A DNA stretch of 64,000 nt from Desulfoluna butyratoxydans (GCF_900699765.1 NZ_CAADHO010000008.1:62001-126000); one strand, 5' to 3'. Positions 45,380-54,523 are shown, counted from the first letter of the stretch. Notes: a model not told the origin generated them from the letters alone. Translations and numbers: made by a program.

Positions 45380-46231
45380 CTAGAGCCTGCAGGTCCTGAT
45401 ATCCGTCGCGATGACGCCCTTGGCGCCCACCTCCACCAGATGATCCATGATGGTGTTGAGATCCTTTTTGGGGGCCATGGCCTTGACGGCAAACCACCCT
45501 TCCCGCCTGAGGGGAGCCACGGTGGGGGCTTCGATACCGGGGGTCACGGCACAGGCGCTCTCCAGGGCCTCACCGGCCACGTCGTACTCCACCATGACGT
45601 ACTGACGGGCCACCACAATGCCCTTGAGACGCTCGATGAACATCATCTCCTGGGAGGTGAGGCTCTCCTCACGGCCCTTGCGGGTCACCAGCACAGCCTC
45701 GGAGGACATGATGGCCTCACCGCTGATGCGAAGCCCGGCCTCGGCCATGGTACGCCCTGTCTGCACCACATCGGCAATGGCGTCGGCCACCCCGAGGTTG
45801 ATGGAAATTTCAATGGCGCCGTCGAGTTTGATGATGGCCGCATCGATATTGCGACGCTTGAGATCCTGGCCCACAATGCCGGGGTAGGACGTGGCAATGC
45901 GCTTGCCATTGAACCCTTCCGGGGTCAGCAGGCTCTCTTCGGGAACGGCGTAGCAGAACTTGGAACGGCCAAAGCCCAGGGGAAGCAGCTCATCGACTTC
46001 GGACTCGCTGTCCATGGCCAGGTCCCGGCCGGTGACGCCCAGGTCAATGATCCCGCTCTGCACGTAGACCGCAATGTCTCGGGGGCGCAGGAAGATGAAC
46101 TCCACCTGGTGCTCCACATCCGTGACCTTGAGTTCACGGCTGTAACGGCGGCAATTGTACCCGGCTTCGGAAATGAGGGCCCGGGACTCTTCAGACAGGG
46201 ATCCTTTGTTGGGAAGTGCTATTTTCAACAT
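45380..46231 (-). CDS. hisG: ATP phosphoribosyltransferase (long form)
   Basis: A 283-residue first enzyme of histidine synthesis. LKIALPNKGSLSEES opens the catalytic domain, and DLGVTGRDLAMDSE and the phosphate loop DAIADVVQTGRTMAEAGL are present. The C-terminal regulatory domain (about residues 208-283, ending VGAKGVIATDIRTCRL) identifies the long form, which is feedback-inhibited by histidine and does not need HisZ. It follows hisE by 56 bases. Confidence 0.95.
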   Translation of the reverse strand: MLKIALPNKGSLSEESRALISEAGYNCRRYSRELKVTDVEHQVEFIFLRPRDIAVYVQSGIIDLGVTGRDLAMDSESEVDELLPLGFGRSKFCYAVPEESLLTPEGFNGKRIATSYPGIVGQDLKRRNIDAAIIKLDGAIEISINLGVADAIADVVQTGRTMAEAGLRISGEAIMSSEAVLVTRKGREESLTSQEMMFIERLKGIVVARQYVMVEYDVAGEALESACAVTPGIEAPTVAPLRREGWFAVKAMAPKKDLNTIMDHLVEVGAKGVIATDIRTCRL

Positions 46232-46287
46232 CTGACGGTTTTCCTTAACTCAACTGACGTGATGCGCTCCGGCGGGCGGAAAGGCCA

Positions 46288-46551
46288 TCACAGGTATTTG
46301 TAGACATCCTCCAGTTCCAGGTCACAGGCAATCATCATCACCTGGAGATGGTAGAGGAGCTGGGAAATCTCTTCGGCAGTCTTCTCCTTGCCTTCGTACT
46401 CGGCGGCCATCCAGACCTCACCGGCCTCTTCGATGACCTTTTTTCCGATGGCGTGCTTTCCCGCATGGAGCTCCTTGACGGTCCCGGAATCAGGATCGCC
46501 GGCAGCCACTTTCTTCTTCAGCTCCGCAAAGAGCTCTTCAAATCGTTTCAT
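46288..46551 (-). CDS. hisE: Phosphoribosyl-ATP pyrophosphatase
   Basis: An 87-residue all-helical enzyme for the second step of histidine synthesis. The MazG-like metal motif is KKVIEEAGEVWMAAEYEG, followed by EEISQLLYHLQVMM. I chose the ATG at 46551 because the length then matches HisE and upstream ATGs (46578 and beyond) add unrelated residues. It is not fused to HisI. It forms an operon with hisG. Confidence 0.9.
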   Translation of the reverse strand: MKRFEELFAELKKKVAAGDPDSGTVKELHAGKHAIGKKVIEEAGEVWMAAEYEGKEKTAEEISQLLYHLQVMMIACDLELEDVYKYL

Positions 46552-46744
46552 GGAGTGTATCTCGTGGTCTGTTGTCATGATGATGCGCGTGAAAAAGGCC
46601 GGAACACGTCCCGGCCAGCGCATGGGGGGACGGGCATTCAGCACACATTCTCCGCAGTCAGCCGCCACGATCATGGCGCCTGAGGGGCTCTTTCCCCTGC
46701 GGATTCCGGCAAATTGAGACCATAGCACCTTTTTTCCCCAAACA

Positions 46745-46781
46745 AAAGGGGACGACCGCCCTTCGGGCAGCCCTCCCCTTA
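46745..46781 (-). terminator. Hairpin, probable terminator of leuD
   Basis: On the minus strand AAGGGGAGGGCTGCCC and GGGC..GTCCCCTT form an imperfect stem with a CGAA loop, then a short T tract. Confidence 0.55.
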
Positions 46782-46832
46782 TCGCTCAAAAAAGGTACCC
46801 GATGCCTCAAAAGAGGAACCGAGCATCACGGA

Positions 46833-47357
46833 TCAGTAATTTGTATCCGCGTAGCCGACCCAGCCGCCCGCACCCACCAGGGCTCGGTCGAACTCGGAGA
46901 TCTCAAAGGGAACCTCAAGGCTCTCGCCGTCTGCGGAGAACCGGAACACACCCTTTTCCAGGTCGGTGACCAGGTCGGTCTCCTTGCCGGCAAACCGGGC
47001 CATGAGATCGTCCAGGACCTCTGCGGGCAGCTCCACGGCCATCATGCCGCAGTTGAACATGTTCTGCTTGAAGATCCGGGCAAAGCTCTCCCCGATGACG
47101 ATGTTGATGTCGTTCACCTCAAAGGCCCAGGGCGCGTGCTCGCGGGAGGATCCGCACCCGAAGTTGGCGCGGGTCACCACCGCGCCGGTGGGCGTAACAT
47201 CCCTTTCCGGGGCAAAGCCTTCCAGCTCCAGGTCCTCCAGGAGGTAGGGTTTCAAGGCTTCCTTGGTGATCTCGGTGAGATACCGAGCCGGTATGATTTC
47301 ATCAGTGTTGATATCGGACCGATCCAGAAACAGGACTTTTCCGTTGAATGATTTCAT
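46833..47357 (-). CDS. leuD: 3-isopropylmalate dehydratase small subunit
   Basis: A 174-residue swivel-domain subunit of an aconitase-superfamily hydro-lyase. The motifs LDRSDINTDEIIPARYLT and ANFGCGSSREHAPWAF are diagnostic. It pairs with the large subunit 3 bases upstream in the same operon. Related homoaconitase or 2,3-dimethylmalate dehydratase pairs cannot be excluded. No leuA or leuB lies in this window. Confidence 0.9.
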   Translation of the reverse strand: MKSFNGKVLFLDRSDINTDEIIPARYLTEITKEALKPYLLEDLELEGFAPERDVTPTGAVVTRANFGCGSSREHAPWAFEVNDINIVIGESFARIFKQNMFNCGMMAVELPAEVLDDLMARFAGKETDLVTDLEKGVFRFSADGESLEVPFEISEFDRALVGAGGWVGYADTNY

Positions 47358-47360
47358 GGC

Positions 47361-48653
47361 TTACTCCCCGCCCGTAAAGATGTGTGAATTGGTGATAACG
47401 CCGGTAAGGGCCGTGGCCGCTGCCGACGCAGGGCTCATGAGGTGAACCATGCCGCCCTTGCCCATGCGGCCGTTGAAGTTGCGGTTGGTGGTGGAGGCAC
47501 ACACCTCGCCTTCGGCCAGGACCCCGTTGCTCATGCCCAGGCACGCCCCGCAGGTGGGGTTGGTCACACAAAAACCCGCGTCCATGAAGATCTCGATGAT
47601 CCCTTCTTTCAAGGCCTGCTTGTACACGGCCGGGGTCGCAGGAGAGACCACGCCGCGCACGCTCTTGTGGATGTGCTTGCCTTTGAGCACATCGGCGGCC
47701 ACGCGCAGGTCTTCGATGCGACCGTTGGTGCAGGAACCGATGTAGACCTGGTCTACTTTTTCCGATGCCATCTCGGCGATGGGCTTCACCTGGTCGGGCT
47801 TGTACCCGAAGGTGGCCATGGGCACCAGCTCGCTCACGTCAACCACCATCTCCTCGGCGTACTCGGCGTCGGCATCGGCGGTAAAGGCGCTGTATGCCTC
47901 CAGGGCCGCCTCCTTCGAGGGGAACTCGTCCTTGATGAAGGGCCAGAGGTAAGAGACCGTGGTCATGTCCGGTGCGCAGATCCCGCAGGTGCCCCCGGCC
48001 TCAATGGCCATGTTGCACAGGGTCATGCGTGCCTCCATGCTCATGGCGGAGACCACCGGCCCGGTGAACTCAATGACGCGGTTTGTGGCGCCGTTGACCC
48101 CGAGCTTTCCGATGACGTCCAAGATCACGTCCTTGGCGTAGACACCGGGCTTCAGGTCGCCGGTGATGGTGACCTTCATGGTCTGGGGCGCGTGAAAGGC
48201 GCAGACGCCTTTTAAGATACCCACCTCCAGGTCCGTGGTGCCCACACCGGCGGCAAAGGCACCGAAGGCACCGTGGGTGCAGGTATGGGAGTCCCCCATG
48301 ATGATGGTGTACCCGGGTCGCACAAACCCCTTCTCCGGGAAGAGGGCATGGCAGACGCCGTTGTCACCGATGTCGAAGAAATCGATGATCCCGTGGCGCA
48401 GGGCCCACTCGCGCAGGATCTTGCCCTGCATGGCCGTCTTGGAGTCCTTGGCCGGGGTCACATGGTCGATGACCGCCTTGATCTTGGACGGATCAAAAAC
48501 GCGGTCCATGCCGCGGGCCTCAAGGTCCGTGATGGCCACGGGCGTGGTGATTTCATGGCAGAAAACCGCGTCCAGACGAATCACCTGGATGTCGCCGGAC
48601 GGGTTGTCCACAAGATGCGATTCAAAAATTTTCTCCGCGATTGTCTTTCCCAT
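47361..48653 (-). CDS. leuC: 3-isopropylmalate dehydratase large subunit
   Basis: A 430-residue iron-sulfur hydro-lyase subunit. The cluster cysteines lie in IGSCTNGRIEDLR and NPTCGACLGMSNG, and MGDSHTCTHGAFGAFAAGVGTTD is the conserved active-site stretch. GGAGGAGAT directly precedes the chosen ATG; an ATG at 48680 adds nine residues that include this site. It is the shorter archaeal/delta-proteobacterial type. It lies between an XRE-cupin regulator and leuD with very short gaps, so all three are one operon. Confidence 0.92.
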   Translation of the reverse strand: MGKTIAEKIFESHLVDNPSGDIQVIRLDAVFCHEITTPVAITDLEARGMDRVFDPSKIKAVIDHVTPAKDSKTAMQGKILREWALRHGIIDFFDIGDNGVCHALFPEKGFVRPGYTIIMGDSHTCTHGAFGAFAAGVGTTDLEVGILKGVCAFHAPQTMKVTITGDLKPGVYAKDVILDVIGKLGVNGATNRVIEFTGPVVSAMSMEARMTLCNMAIEAGGTCGICAPDMTTVSYLWPFIKDEFPSKEAALEAYSAFTADADAEYAEEMVVDVSELVPMATFGYKPDQVKPIAEMASEKVDQVYIGSCTNGRIEDLRVAADVLKGKHIHKSVRGVVSPATPAVYKQALKEGIIEIFMDAGFCVTNPTCGACLGMSNGVLAEGEVCASTTNRNFNGRMGKGGMVHLMSPASAAATALTGVITNSHIFTGGE

Positions 48654-48690
48654 ATCTCCTCCGGAAGATGTCTGGTTCATATGCGATCTC

Positions 48691-49272
48691 TTATTTGTGT
48701 GAGGCCTGCCTGGGCGGTGAAACGATCCAGACAGCCTTCAGCGTCGCGTCGCCGCGATTCTTTAAAATGTGGGGTATGCGCGAGGCAAAGGAGACGGTGT
48801 CCCCCTTGGCCACGGTGTAGGTGTCGTCCCCGTAGAGAAGCTCGGCCTCTCCGTCAAGGATGATCCCGAACTCCCGGCCGGCGTGGCCGTACTCCAGGTC
48901 CCCGGTCTGGCCACCGGGCGCGACCTCCAGCATAAAGGCCTCCACCGTGTGCTCCCCGGGGATCTCCTCCCGCACGGAGAGACGGCTCATGGTCACCTGG
49001 CCGTCCCGGGTGACGCTGCGCTCTGAGGCACGGATGATATCGACCTTGCCCTTCTTGCGGTAATCACTGAACAGGTATTCGTAATCCACCCCCAGCACGT
49101 CGGCGATGGAGAGAAGGGTGTCGATGGACGGGGAGACCTTGTTGCGCTCAATCTGGGATACCAGGCTCTCGCTCACGCCGGCCCTGCCGGCCACCTGCTT
49201 CAGGGTAACACCCCGACGCTCCCTGACCGCCCGCAACTTGCCCCCGAATTGGTGTTTAGGCTCTGACTTTAT
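48691..49272 (-). CDS. XRE-family regulator with C-terminal cupin domain
   Basis: A 193-residue regulator. The helix-turn-helix spans about residues 12-66 (LRAVRERRGVTLKQVAGRAG then SESLVSQIERNKVSPSIDTL). The cupin ligand domain is near 115-190 (TGDLEYGHAGREFGIILDGE and VAKGDTVSFASRIPHILKN). The TTG at 49272 is chosen because AGGAGGT sits 6 bases upstream; an ATG at 49314 would translate through that site. It is the first gene of the operon with leuC and leuD, so it probably controls them in response to a small ligand. Confidence 0.85.
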   Translation of the reverse strand: MKSEPKHQFGGKLRAVRERRGVTLKQVAGRAGVSESLVSQIERNKVSPSIDTLLSIADVLGVDYEYLFSDYRKKGKVDIIRASERSVTRDGQVTMSRLSVREEIPGEHTVEAFMLEVAPGGQTGDLEYGHAGREFGIILDGEAELLYGDDTYTVAKGDTVSFASRIPHILKNRGDATLKAVWIVSPPRQASHK

Positions 49273-49536
49273 CAATACTGCACCTCCTGAAGCATTTATA
49301 AAGTCACCCCGCACAACCTGTCAACCCTTTTCCGGGAAGATCCCATGCAAGGCCCTTAAGCTCCACCTGTTTCCGGTGCGGTTCAGCACCGCTTTTGACA
49401 TGCCCGGCAGCCTTTGATTATAGTGTCAGATGCACACCGGGCAGCTCCCTCCGGGATCCCGCCCGCTGCTTAAGCCCTTTTTCAACCATGACCTTCATGC
49501 GCCCCGGGCGCACCCAACCCATCATGCGAGGCCCCC

Positions 49537-50154
49537 ATGAACCATACCCATTACGCCCACCTGCCCCTGCCCGACACCCTGAAACCCTGCATCGACTTTC
49601 ACGGGCACCTCTGCCCGGGACTTGTCTACGGCTACCTGGTGGCCGTGGAATCCCTTCGCCTTTTGGGCGAGGACCGCAGCCAAGACGAAGAGCTTGTGGC
49701 CATCAGCGAAAACGACGCCTGCTCCGTGGATGCCCTGCAGGTGCTGCTGGGCACCACGGCCGGTAAGGGAAACCTCACCATCACCAACATCGGGAAAAAT
49801 GTGTACACCGTGTTTTCACGCCAGGCAGGCAAAGGCTTCCGGTTCTCGCGCAAGAGCACGTATGCCTATACAGGCCGGGACCCGGAGGTGTTTGAGGCGC
49901 TTGAGAAAAAGCTTGCGGAAGGGACCGCCACGGCAGATGAAAAAAAACAGCAGAAGCTCATGAAGACCGTGGACCTTCTCCAAAAGCCCGTGGGCGAGGT
50001 CTTTGAGATCACCGACGCCGCCATCCCCGAGCCGGCCTTTGCAGAGCTGGCTCCGTCTGTTGCCTGCGCCGTATGCGGCGAACTCACCATGCAGACCAAG
50101 ATGGTCCGCAAGGGGGATACGCTCCTCTGCCGACCCTGCGCCGAAGGGGTGTAG
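49537..50154 (+). CDS. FmdE-family protein with C-terminal zinc ribbon
   Basis: A 205-residue protein of the formylmethanofuran dehydrogenase subunit E family. The family motif is FHGHLCPGLVYGYLVAVE, with later ENDACSVDALQVLLGTTAGKGNL. The C terminus has paired cysteines (CAVCGE and CRPC) that can hold zinc. In sulfate reducers FmdE proteins often lie near molybdenum enzymes, but none is adjacent here. The biochemical role is unknown; metal or pterin-cofactor handling is a family-based guess. Confidence 0.88.
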   Translation: MNHTHYAHLPLPDTLKPCIDFHGHLCPGLVYGYLVAVESLRLLGEDRSQDEELVAISENDACSVDALQVLLGTTAGKGNLTITNIGKNVYTVFSRQAGKGFRFSRKSTYAYTGRDPEVFEALEKKLAEGTATADEKKQQKLMKTVDLLQKPVGEVFEITDAAIPEPAFAELAPSVACAVCGELTMQTKMVRKGDTLLCRPCAEGV

Positions 50155-50250
50155 TCACTGTTCAGCTCAAAAAAAAGCCCCGACGGCCCTGCCGGGGGAA
50201 ACAGGCCTTAAGCCACTTTATTGAGACACGACCACGTCCACCAGGCGCCC

Positions 50251-51294
50251 TCACCCATCGTCTTGTCCTGGCTCCACACTTCCTGCCAGGTCAAGGATGG
50301 GGGTTCCCCCGGCGTGCCCCTTGGTCCGGTACCTGGAGACGCCCCGAAGCCGGGCGGCGGTCTCCTTGATGCGCTCCACCTGATCCGAAAACCGGTCCGC
50401 GGTTTCACGGAGGGCCTCGCCGCCCTCAAGCTCCCTTGCCTTGAGTTCCATGAGCTCCGCATACCCCAGGGCCGCCTGAAGGGGCTGGCTCAGCTCATGG
50501 CTGGCGGCCCCGGCAAGGGCCAGGGCCCCGGTGAGGCGCTCGGCCTCCATCAACGGCGTGATGTCTGTAAACACCGTGACAAACTGCTCGCCCCCGGCAT
50601 GGAACACGTTGATGTAAAACCACATGTCCAGGGCATCTGAATACTCCTTGAGGGTTTTCCCTTCGCCGGTTTTCACCACCTCGGCAAAATGGGTCAGCCA
50701 CCCGGACTCGTCCTGGTCCACCCCGGGAAACACCTCGGAAAGCCGCCTGCCCTCCACCGCGTTTTTATCCATGGAAAACATCGATTCAAAGGCAGGATTC
50801 ACCGTCACATAAAGAAAATCCACGGGAAGCCCGGCCCCATCGTATATCATCTCCCCCATGGCGTAGGCGCCGGTCATGTTGTCAAAAAGGTTCCGGTACT
50901 TCTCCTCAATGCACTTCAGGCGCTCCATCTGAAGGGCCTGCTTCCGGGCCTCCCGCTCTTCATCGCGGTACCAGTGAAAGGCCAGCAGCAAAAGAATGGA
51001 TGCGGCGGCCGAAAGGTTCACGAGTTTAGGAACCGTAATCTGTGCAGGGGCCATGAGATACGCCTCCACACCCGGCGGCAGCAGACCGGCCCGGGACGTG
51101 TGCACCATCCCGAAATAAACACTCTCAAACACGGAGCGCGCGGCATCGATGATCAGGATGACGTTCAAAAACAGGAAAAAACGCCCCTTCAGCTTAGGCG
51201 CCGCCGCCTTCCGAAGGAAAATTCCCAAAATCAGCAGCCACAAGACCACCGACATGAACGACAAAAACAGATGAAACAGAGCCGAACTCATCAT
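50251..51294 (-). CDS. Membrane PAS protein with a histidine-kinase dimerisation domain but no ATPase domain
   Basis: A 347-residue protein. Three hydrophobic segments lie at the N terminus (FHLFLSFMSVVLWLLILGIF, FFLFLNVILIIDAARSVF and LVNLSAAASILLLLAF), then a PAS domain at about 120-245. A HisKA-like helix pair follows, with H266 in AGAASHELSQPLQAALGYAEL. The protein ends soon after, and the opposite-strand gene at 50154 leaves no room for an ATP-binding domain. GGAGGT precedes the double ATG. It could be a phosphotransfer or scaffolding partner for another kinase, or a truncated kinase. Confidence 0.75.
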   Translation of the reverse strand: MMSSALFHLFLSFMSVVLWLLILGIFLRKAAAPKLKGRFFLFLNVILIIDAARSVFESVYFGMVHTSRAGLLPPGVEAYLMAPAQITVPKLVNLSAAASILLLLAFHWYRDEEREARKQALQMERLKCIEEKYRNLFDNMTGAYAMGEMIYDGAGLPVDFLYVTVNPAFESMFSMDKNAVEGRRLSEVFPGVDQDESGWLTHFAEVVKTGEGKTLKEYSDALDMWFYINVFHAGGEQFVTVFTDITPLMEAERLTGALALAGAASHELSQPLQAALGYAELMELKARELEGGEALRETADRFSDQVERIKETAARLRGVSRYRTKGHAGGTPILDLAGSVEPGQDDG

Positions 51295-51513
51295 TGCCAC
51301 CTCCCATGAACTCCCCGTCGCCTTACAATCCACCCCGAAAACGATGCCTTCCATTTCTGTTCCCGCCATGCGGGGCAGTGGACATCGGGTGACCAATACA
51401 GTAACATAATCCGTAAGTCTGAAAAAACCCCACCCCTGCCCATGCGCCCCGAAGCCCCCTGCGGCTTCCCCCCTCCCCCTCTTACGTGCCACCCCCTTAC
51501 CCAAGGAGATTCC

Positions 51514-52431
51514 ATGGCCGTTGAAACATCCCTTAAGACCCTGGCCCGTTCCGTTTCGGACGGCTCCGGGCTGGCGCCGTCCGCCCTGCCCCGCCTCACA
51601 GACACCCTCTTCGCGGACAAAAACCTGCCCTTCTGGCACGCGTTGAAACGCCCCATGAAAGGCCTCCTCAGCGAAGAGCTTGCCCCACGTCAACTCGACG
51701 AGCTCACCCCCTCGCTGCAGGCCATGGGGGCCCTTCTGCTGGGCGCAGGCAAGGAAGAGACCGTGCCCTACGCCACGCGGCTCCTCAAGTCCCTGGACAT
51801 CATCGAAGCAAACCGCCACCTCTTTTTTCGCCCCGACACCACAGCCGAAGAACGGATTGAACGCCTGCCCCTGTTTGCCCCCATGGCCGTGCTTCACCTG
51901 GCCATCCTGGGCCAGCTCCACGCCATGGCCTACGCCACCAGCATTCCCGGAGCAGCCTACCTCTGGTCCCTGTGCAACAGCACCGCCAGAACCTACGCAG
52001 CCTATGCAAGGCAGTCCGTTGCCGACGCCCTGGCCTGGCGAACCGAGCGGCTCCAGATCACCTGCACCCCCATGCGAAGCGCCGTGCCCGGAGGCCCGAA
52101 CCTCCAGGTCACCTGTGTGGACACCCACACAGGCCATACCATCGTGGATCAGATGTGCACCGCCTACCCGGGCGTCATAAATACCCTGCTTCAGCGCACA
52201 GTGGACCAGGTGAGCCTCTACGAGGAGCAACTCCACTGGAAAATCGTCTTGTTCTGGGAACATGAAGTGCTGGATGTGTTGTCCGAATGGACCGATGAAA
52301 AGCCGGAAGAGGCTCGCCCCGCGCCCCGGGACCTGATCTCCGAGCGCCTGGACGACGCCCTCTTTTTGATCATGCAGGATATGGGCAATGCCATGGCGGG
52401 ACTGAAGCCACCCTCTGAACAGAAGAAATAA
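51514..52431 (+). CDS. Uncharacterised soluble protein
   Basis: A 305-residue protein with AAGGAGATTCC before the ATG, which argues against the in-frame ATG at 51442. It is mainly helical in its first 200 residues (LFAPMAVLHLAILGQLHAM), then has a strand-rich stretch (ERLQITCTPMRSAVPGG and NLQVTCVDTHTGHTIVDQM), and a helical end. No signal peptide or catalytic motif is visible. It is convergent with the lipoprotein gene, with 13 bases between stop codons. Family not recognised. Confidence 0.7.
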   Translation: MAVETSLKTLARSVSDGSGLAPSALPRLTDTLFADKNLPFWHALKRPMKGLLSEELAPRQLDELTPSLQAMGALLLGAGKEETVPYATRLLKSLDIIEANRHLFFRPDTTAEERIERLPLFAPMAVLHLAILGQLHAMAYATSIPGAAYLWSLCNSTARTYAAYARQSVADALAWRTERLQITCTPMRSAVPGGPNLQVTCVDTHTGHTIVDQMCTAYPGVINTLLQRTVDQVSLYEEQLHWKIVLFWEHEVLDVLSEWTDEKPEEARPAPRDLISERLDDALFLIMQDMGNAMAGLKPPSEQKK

Positions 52432-52444
52432 ACGTGCGCCGGGC

Positions 52445-53323
52445 TCAGGTGCCGGCCTCGGGGGGCGCCACCTTTTTCGGGGCATACTTGCCCACAAACT
52501 CGCTTACGCCGTCGCGGGTCGAGGTAATTTGCACCCGGACCACCTTGATCTCCTGCAGATGGGAACCGAGATAGGGCTTGAGGAGCCGTTTGAAATCAGC
52601 CAACACGGTTTCAAACCGTTTCAGGCTGCGCACCTCCCGGTAGGTGAGCCGACTCATGTGAAGCACCAGGGCCTCAAGGAGGCTCGGATGCAGGCGGTAT
52701 GCCCCTTCGGCCGACTCGTCATCGGGCTCCACATAGGGCAACACCTCCACGTCGTTGACGCTCAGGGTCAGCTGCACGCACAGGTACCGGCTCTCTTCAT
52801 TGATGCGCTCCTTGGTGAGCCCCACCACCAGGGGGCCGGTGGGAATCTGCGTCAGGGGGACCCCGTCCTCTTCCTCAGGCGCCTTGGTGCTGCGCAACCG
52901 GTCCCAGGAGATGCGCTCACCGCCTGAGGGGCGCAGAAGAATGGTATTGCGGGTCAACCGCTCGATCAGGTAGGTCACCGGAGTGTCCACCGCCCAGGGC
53001 GTGTCACCAACCACCATCTCCGGGGTCATGATCAGGAGCAGGGGATCCCCTTCCATCTCCGGAGGCAGCAGCTTCCACTTGCCCTCGACCTTTGCCCTTT
53101 CCGCTTTCTCGTCGATTTTGGAGTGCTGCCCCTCCACCAGCCGCAGGATACCGAAGGTCCCGTTGGCCCGAAAAGAGATGATGTTATGGTAACTGGCAAT
53201 GGTGTCCTTCCACGGCCCCACAACCATCTCCCGCTCCGGGGGTTCCTTCTCGCAGGCCAAAAAAGCAAGGGCCATCAAAACCAGCACCACCCGCTTTGCC
53301 CCTTGCTTGAATCCGTTTCTCAT
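52445..53323 (-). CDS. Lipoprotein with a possible FliL-like C-terminal domain
   Basis: A 292-residue protein with a lipoprotein signal (VVLVLMALAFLAC, lipidated Cys near residue 24). Residues 30-130 include a strand-rich section (ISFRANGTFGILRLVEG). The last 130 residues (YLCVQLTLSVNDVEVLPYVE, LLEALVLHMSRLTYREVRSL, LQEIKVVRVQITS) follow the strand-helix-helix-strand order of FliL-like domains, which in flagellar stators associate with MotAB. That likeness is inference. The start at 53323 gives a proper signal; an ATG at 53395 does not. Confidence 0.6.
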   Translation of the reverse strand: MRNGFKQGAKRVVLVLMALAFLACEKEPPEREMVVGPWKDTIASYHNIISFRANGTFGILRLVEGQHSKIDEKAERAKVEGKWKLLPPEMEGDPLLLIMTPEMVVGDTPWAVDTPVTYLIERLTRNTILLRPSGGERISWDRLRSTKAPEEEDGVPLTQIPTGPLVVGLTKERINEESRYLCVQLTLSVNDVEVLPYVEPDDESAEGAYRLHPSLLEALVLHMSRLTYREVRSLKRFETVLADFKRLLKPYLGSHLQEIKVVRVQITSTRDGVSEFVGKYAPKKVAPPEAGT

Positions 53324-53754
53324 ACCCTTACCCTTTCCCAAGGCATCCTGATCTGTTGTGGGCGCACACGCCCCACTCTTCCTTCTATCGCCCATCCCGC
53401 ATAAAACTTTAACGCCTTGCCCGACCCCGGATAAAACACATGAAAACAGCGGGAGCCCCCCGGGGGACCCTACGCCCCGTCACCGTTCCCCCAAGGGCAA
53501 CACACCAAATGGCACCCCGAGCAGCCCCCCATCCCGCCAAGGGAACCCACACGCCTCACCCCACAGAAAAATCACATGCGTTTTCAGGACAATACCTTCC
53601 GGCCGCGCATCCCTTCTTCAAAAAAAAGCAAAAAAGACGATTCCACCGACACCGCCCTGTATGAAATACTGAATGAACCGGCCGTCCAGGGAGCCCCGCC
53701 ACGGCCTCGGCGCAACACAGTCAGGGATCGAATCCACACACATCACACAGAAAA
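53324..53754. other. Spacer between lipoprotein and transglutaminase-like genes
   Basis: This divergent region is C-rich on the plus strand from about 53410 to 53580, with several open frames but no ribosome-binding site or family-like peptide. I see no repeat or RNA gene. Confidence 0.4.
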
Positions 53755-54462
53755 ATGGTGACAGACATGAGACTCTCCGACGAAGAACGCACCCGCTATC
53801 TGGCCCCCACCCATCACATCGACTGCGACTCAGAGGCCATCGCCGCCTACGTCGCCCCCCTTGTTGCAGGACTCTCCTCCGACAAGGAGAAGGCCATGGC
53901 CCTCTTCAATGCCGTGCGCGACGATGTCCTCTACGACCCGTACTATTACGACCTCAGCCCCGACGGGATGCGGGCCAGCTCCGTCCTGAAAAAGGGCAGG
54001 GGCTACTGCGTGGCCAAGGCCCTGGTCTATACCGCTGCCGTGCGGGCCGCAGGGGTCCCGGCGCGCCTGGGGTTCGCCGATGTCAAAAACCACCTGAGCA
54101 CCCGGCGCCTGAGGGAGCTCATGGGAACAGACCTGTTTGTCTACCACGGCTACTCGGAGGTGTTCCTCAACGGGCGGTGGATCAAGGTAACCCCCACCTT
54201 CAACGCCTCCCTGTGCGAAAAATTCGGCGTTCACCCCCTGGAATTCGACGGGGAGACCGACTGCCTCTTCCACCCCTTTGACACCGAAGGCCGCAAACAC
54301 ATGGAGTATGTCCTGGACCGGGGCCCCTACGACGACATCCCCGTGGACGAGATCATCAACGCCTCCCTGGCCGCCTACCCCAACCTTTTTAAAACCCTGG
54401 AAAGCTTAGGGGGAAAAGAACTCGGAGACTTTGCCAGGGAAGCGGTATCGGAGAACAAATAA
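53755..54462 (+). CDS. Transglutaminase-like (papain-fold) protein
   Basis: A 235-residue protein of the transglutaminase-core superfamily. The probable nucleophile is C85 in GRGYCVAKALVYTAAVRAAG, and the histidine is H131 in FVYHGYSEVFLNGRWIKV. The acidic position that usually reads Asp-Pro-Thr is T146-Pro-Thr here, so the third catalytic residue may be changed. No signal peptide is seen, so it is cytosolic. Bacterial members may be proteases or peptide-processing enzymes. A terminator follows directly. The start is uncertain (53755 or 53767). Confidence 0.78.
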   Translation: MVTDMRLSDEERTRYLAPTHHIDCDSEAIAAYVAPLVAGLSSDKEKAMALFNAVRDDVLYDPYYYDLSPDGMRASSVLKKGRGYCVAKALVYTAAVRAAGVPARLGFADVKNHLSTRRLRELMGTDLFVYHGYSEVFLNGRWIKVTPTFNASLCEKFGVHPLEFDGETDCLFHPFDTEGRKHMEYVLDRGPYDDIPVDEIINASLAAYPNLFKTLESLGGKELGDFAREAVSENK

Positions 54463-54465
54463 AAA

Positions 54466-54495
54466 ACGCCCTGCAGGATCCGTCCTGCAGGGCGT
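54466..54495. terminator. Intrinsic terminator
   Basis: ACGCCCTGCAGGA pairs perfectly with TCCTGCAGGGCGT around TCCG. The A-rich left flank supplies a T tract for the minus strand, so it may also end the MORN operon. Confidence 0.8.
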
Positions 54496-54523
54496 CATAG
54501 ATGTTCCTGCCTTTTACACGGGG

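Noticed and set aside
51295..52497. N-terminal extension of the PAS protein frame across the opposite gene
   Set aside because: GGAGGT and a membrane-segment start fix the gene at 51294; the upstream part is a shadow of the protein at 51514.
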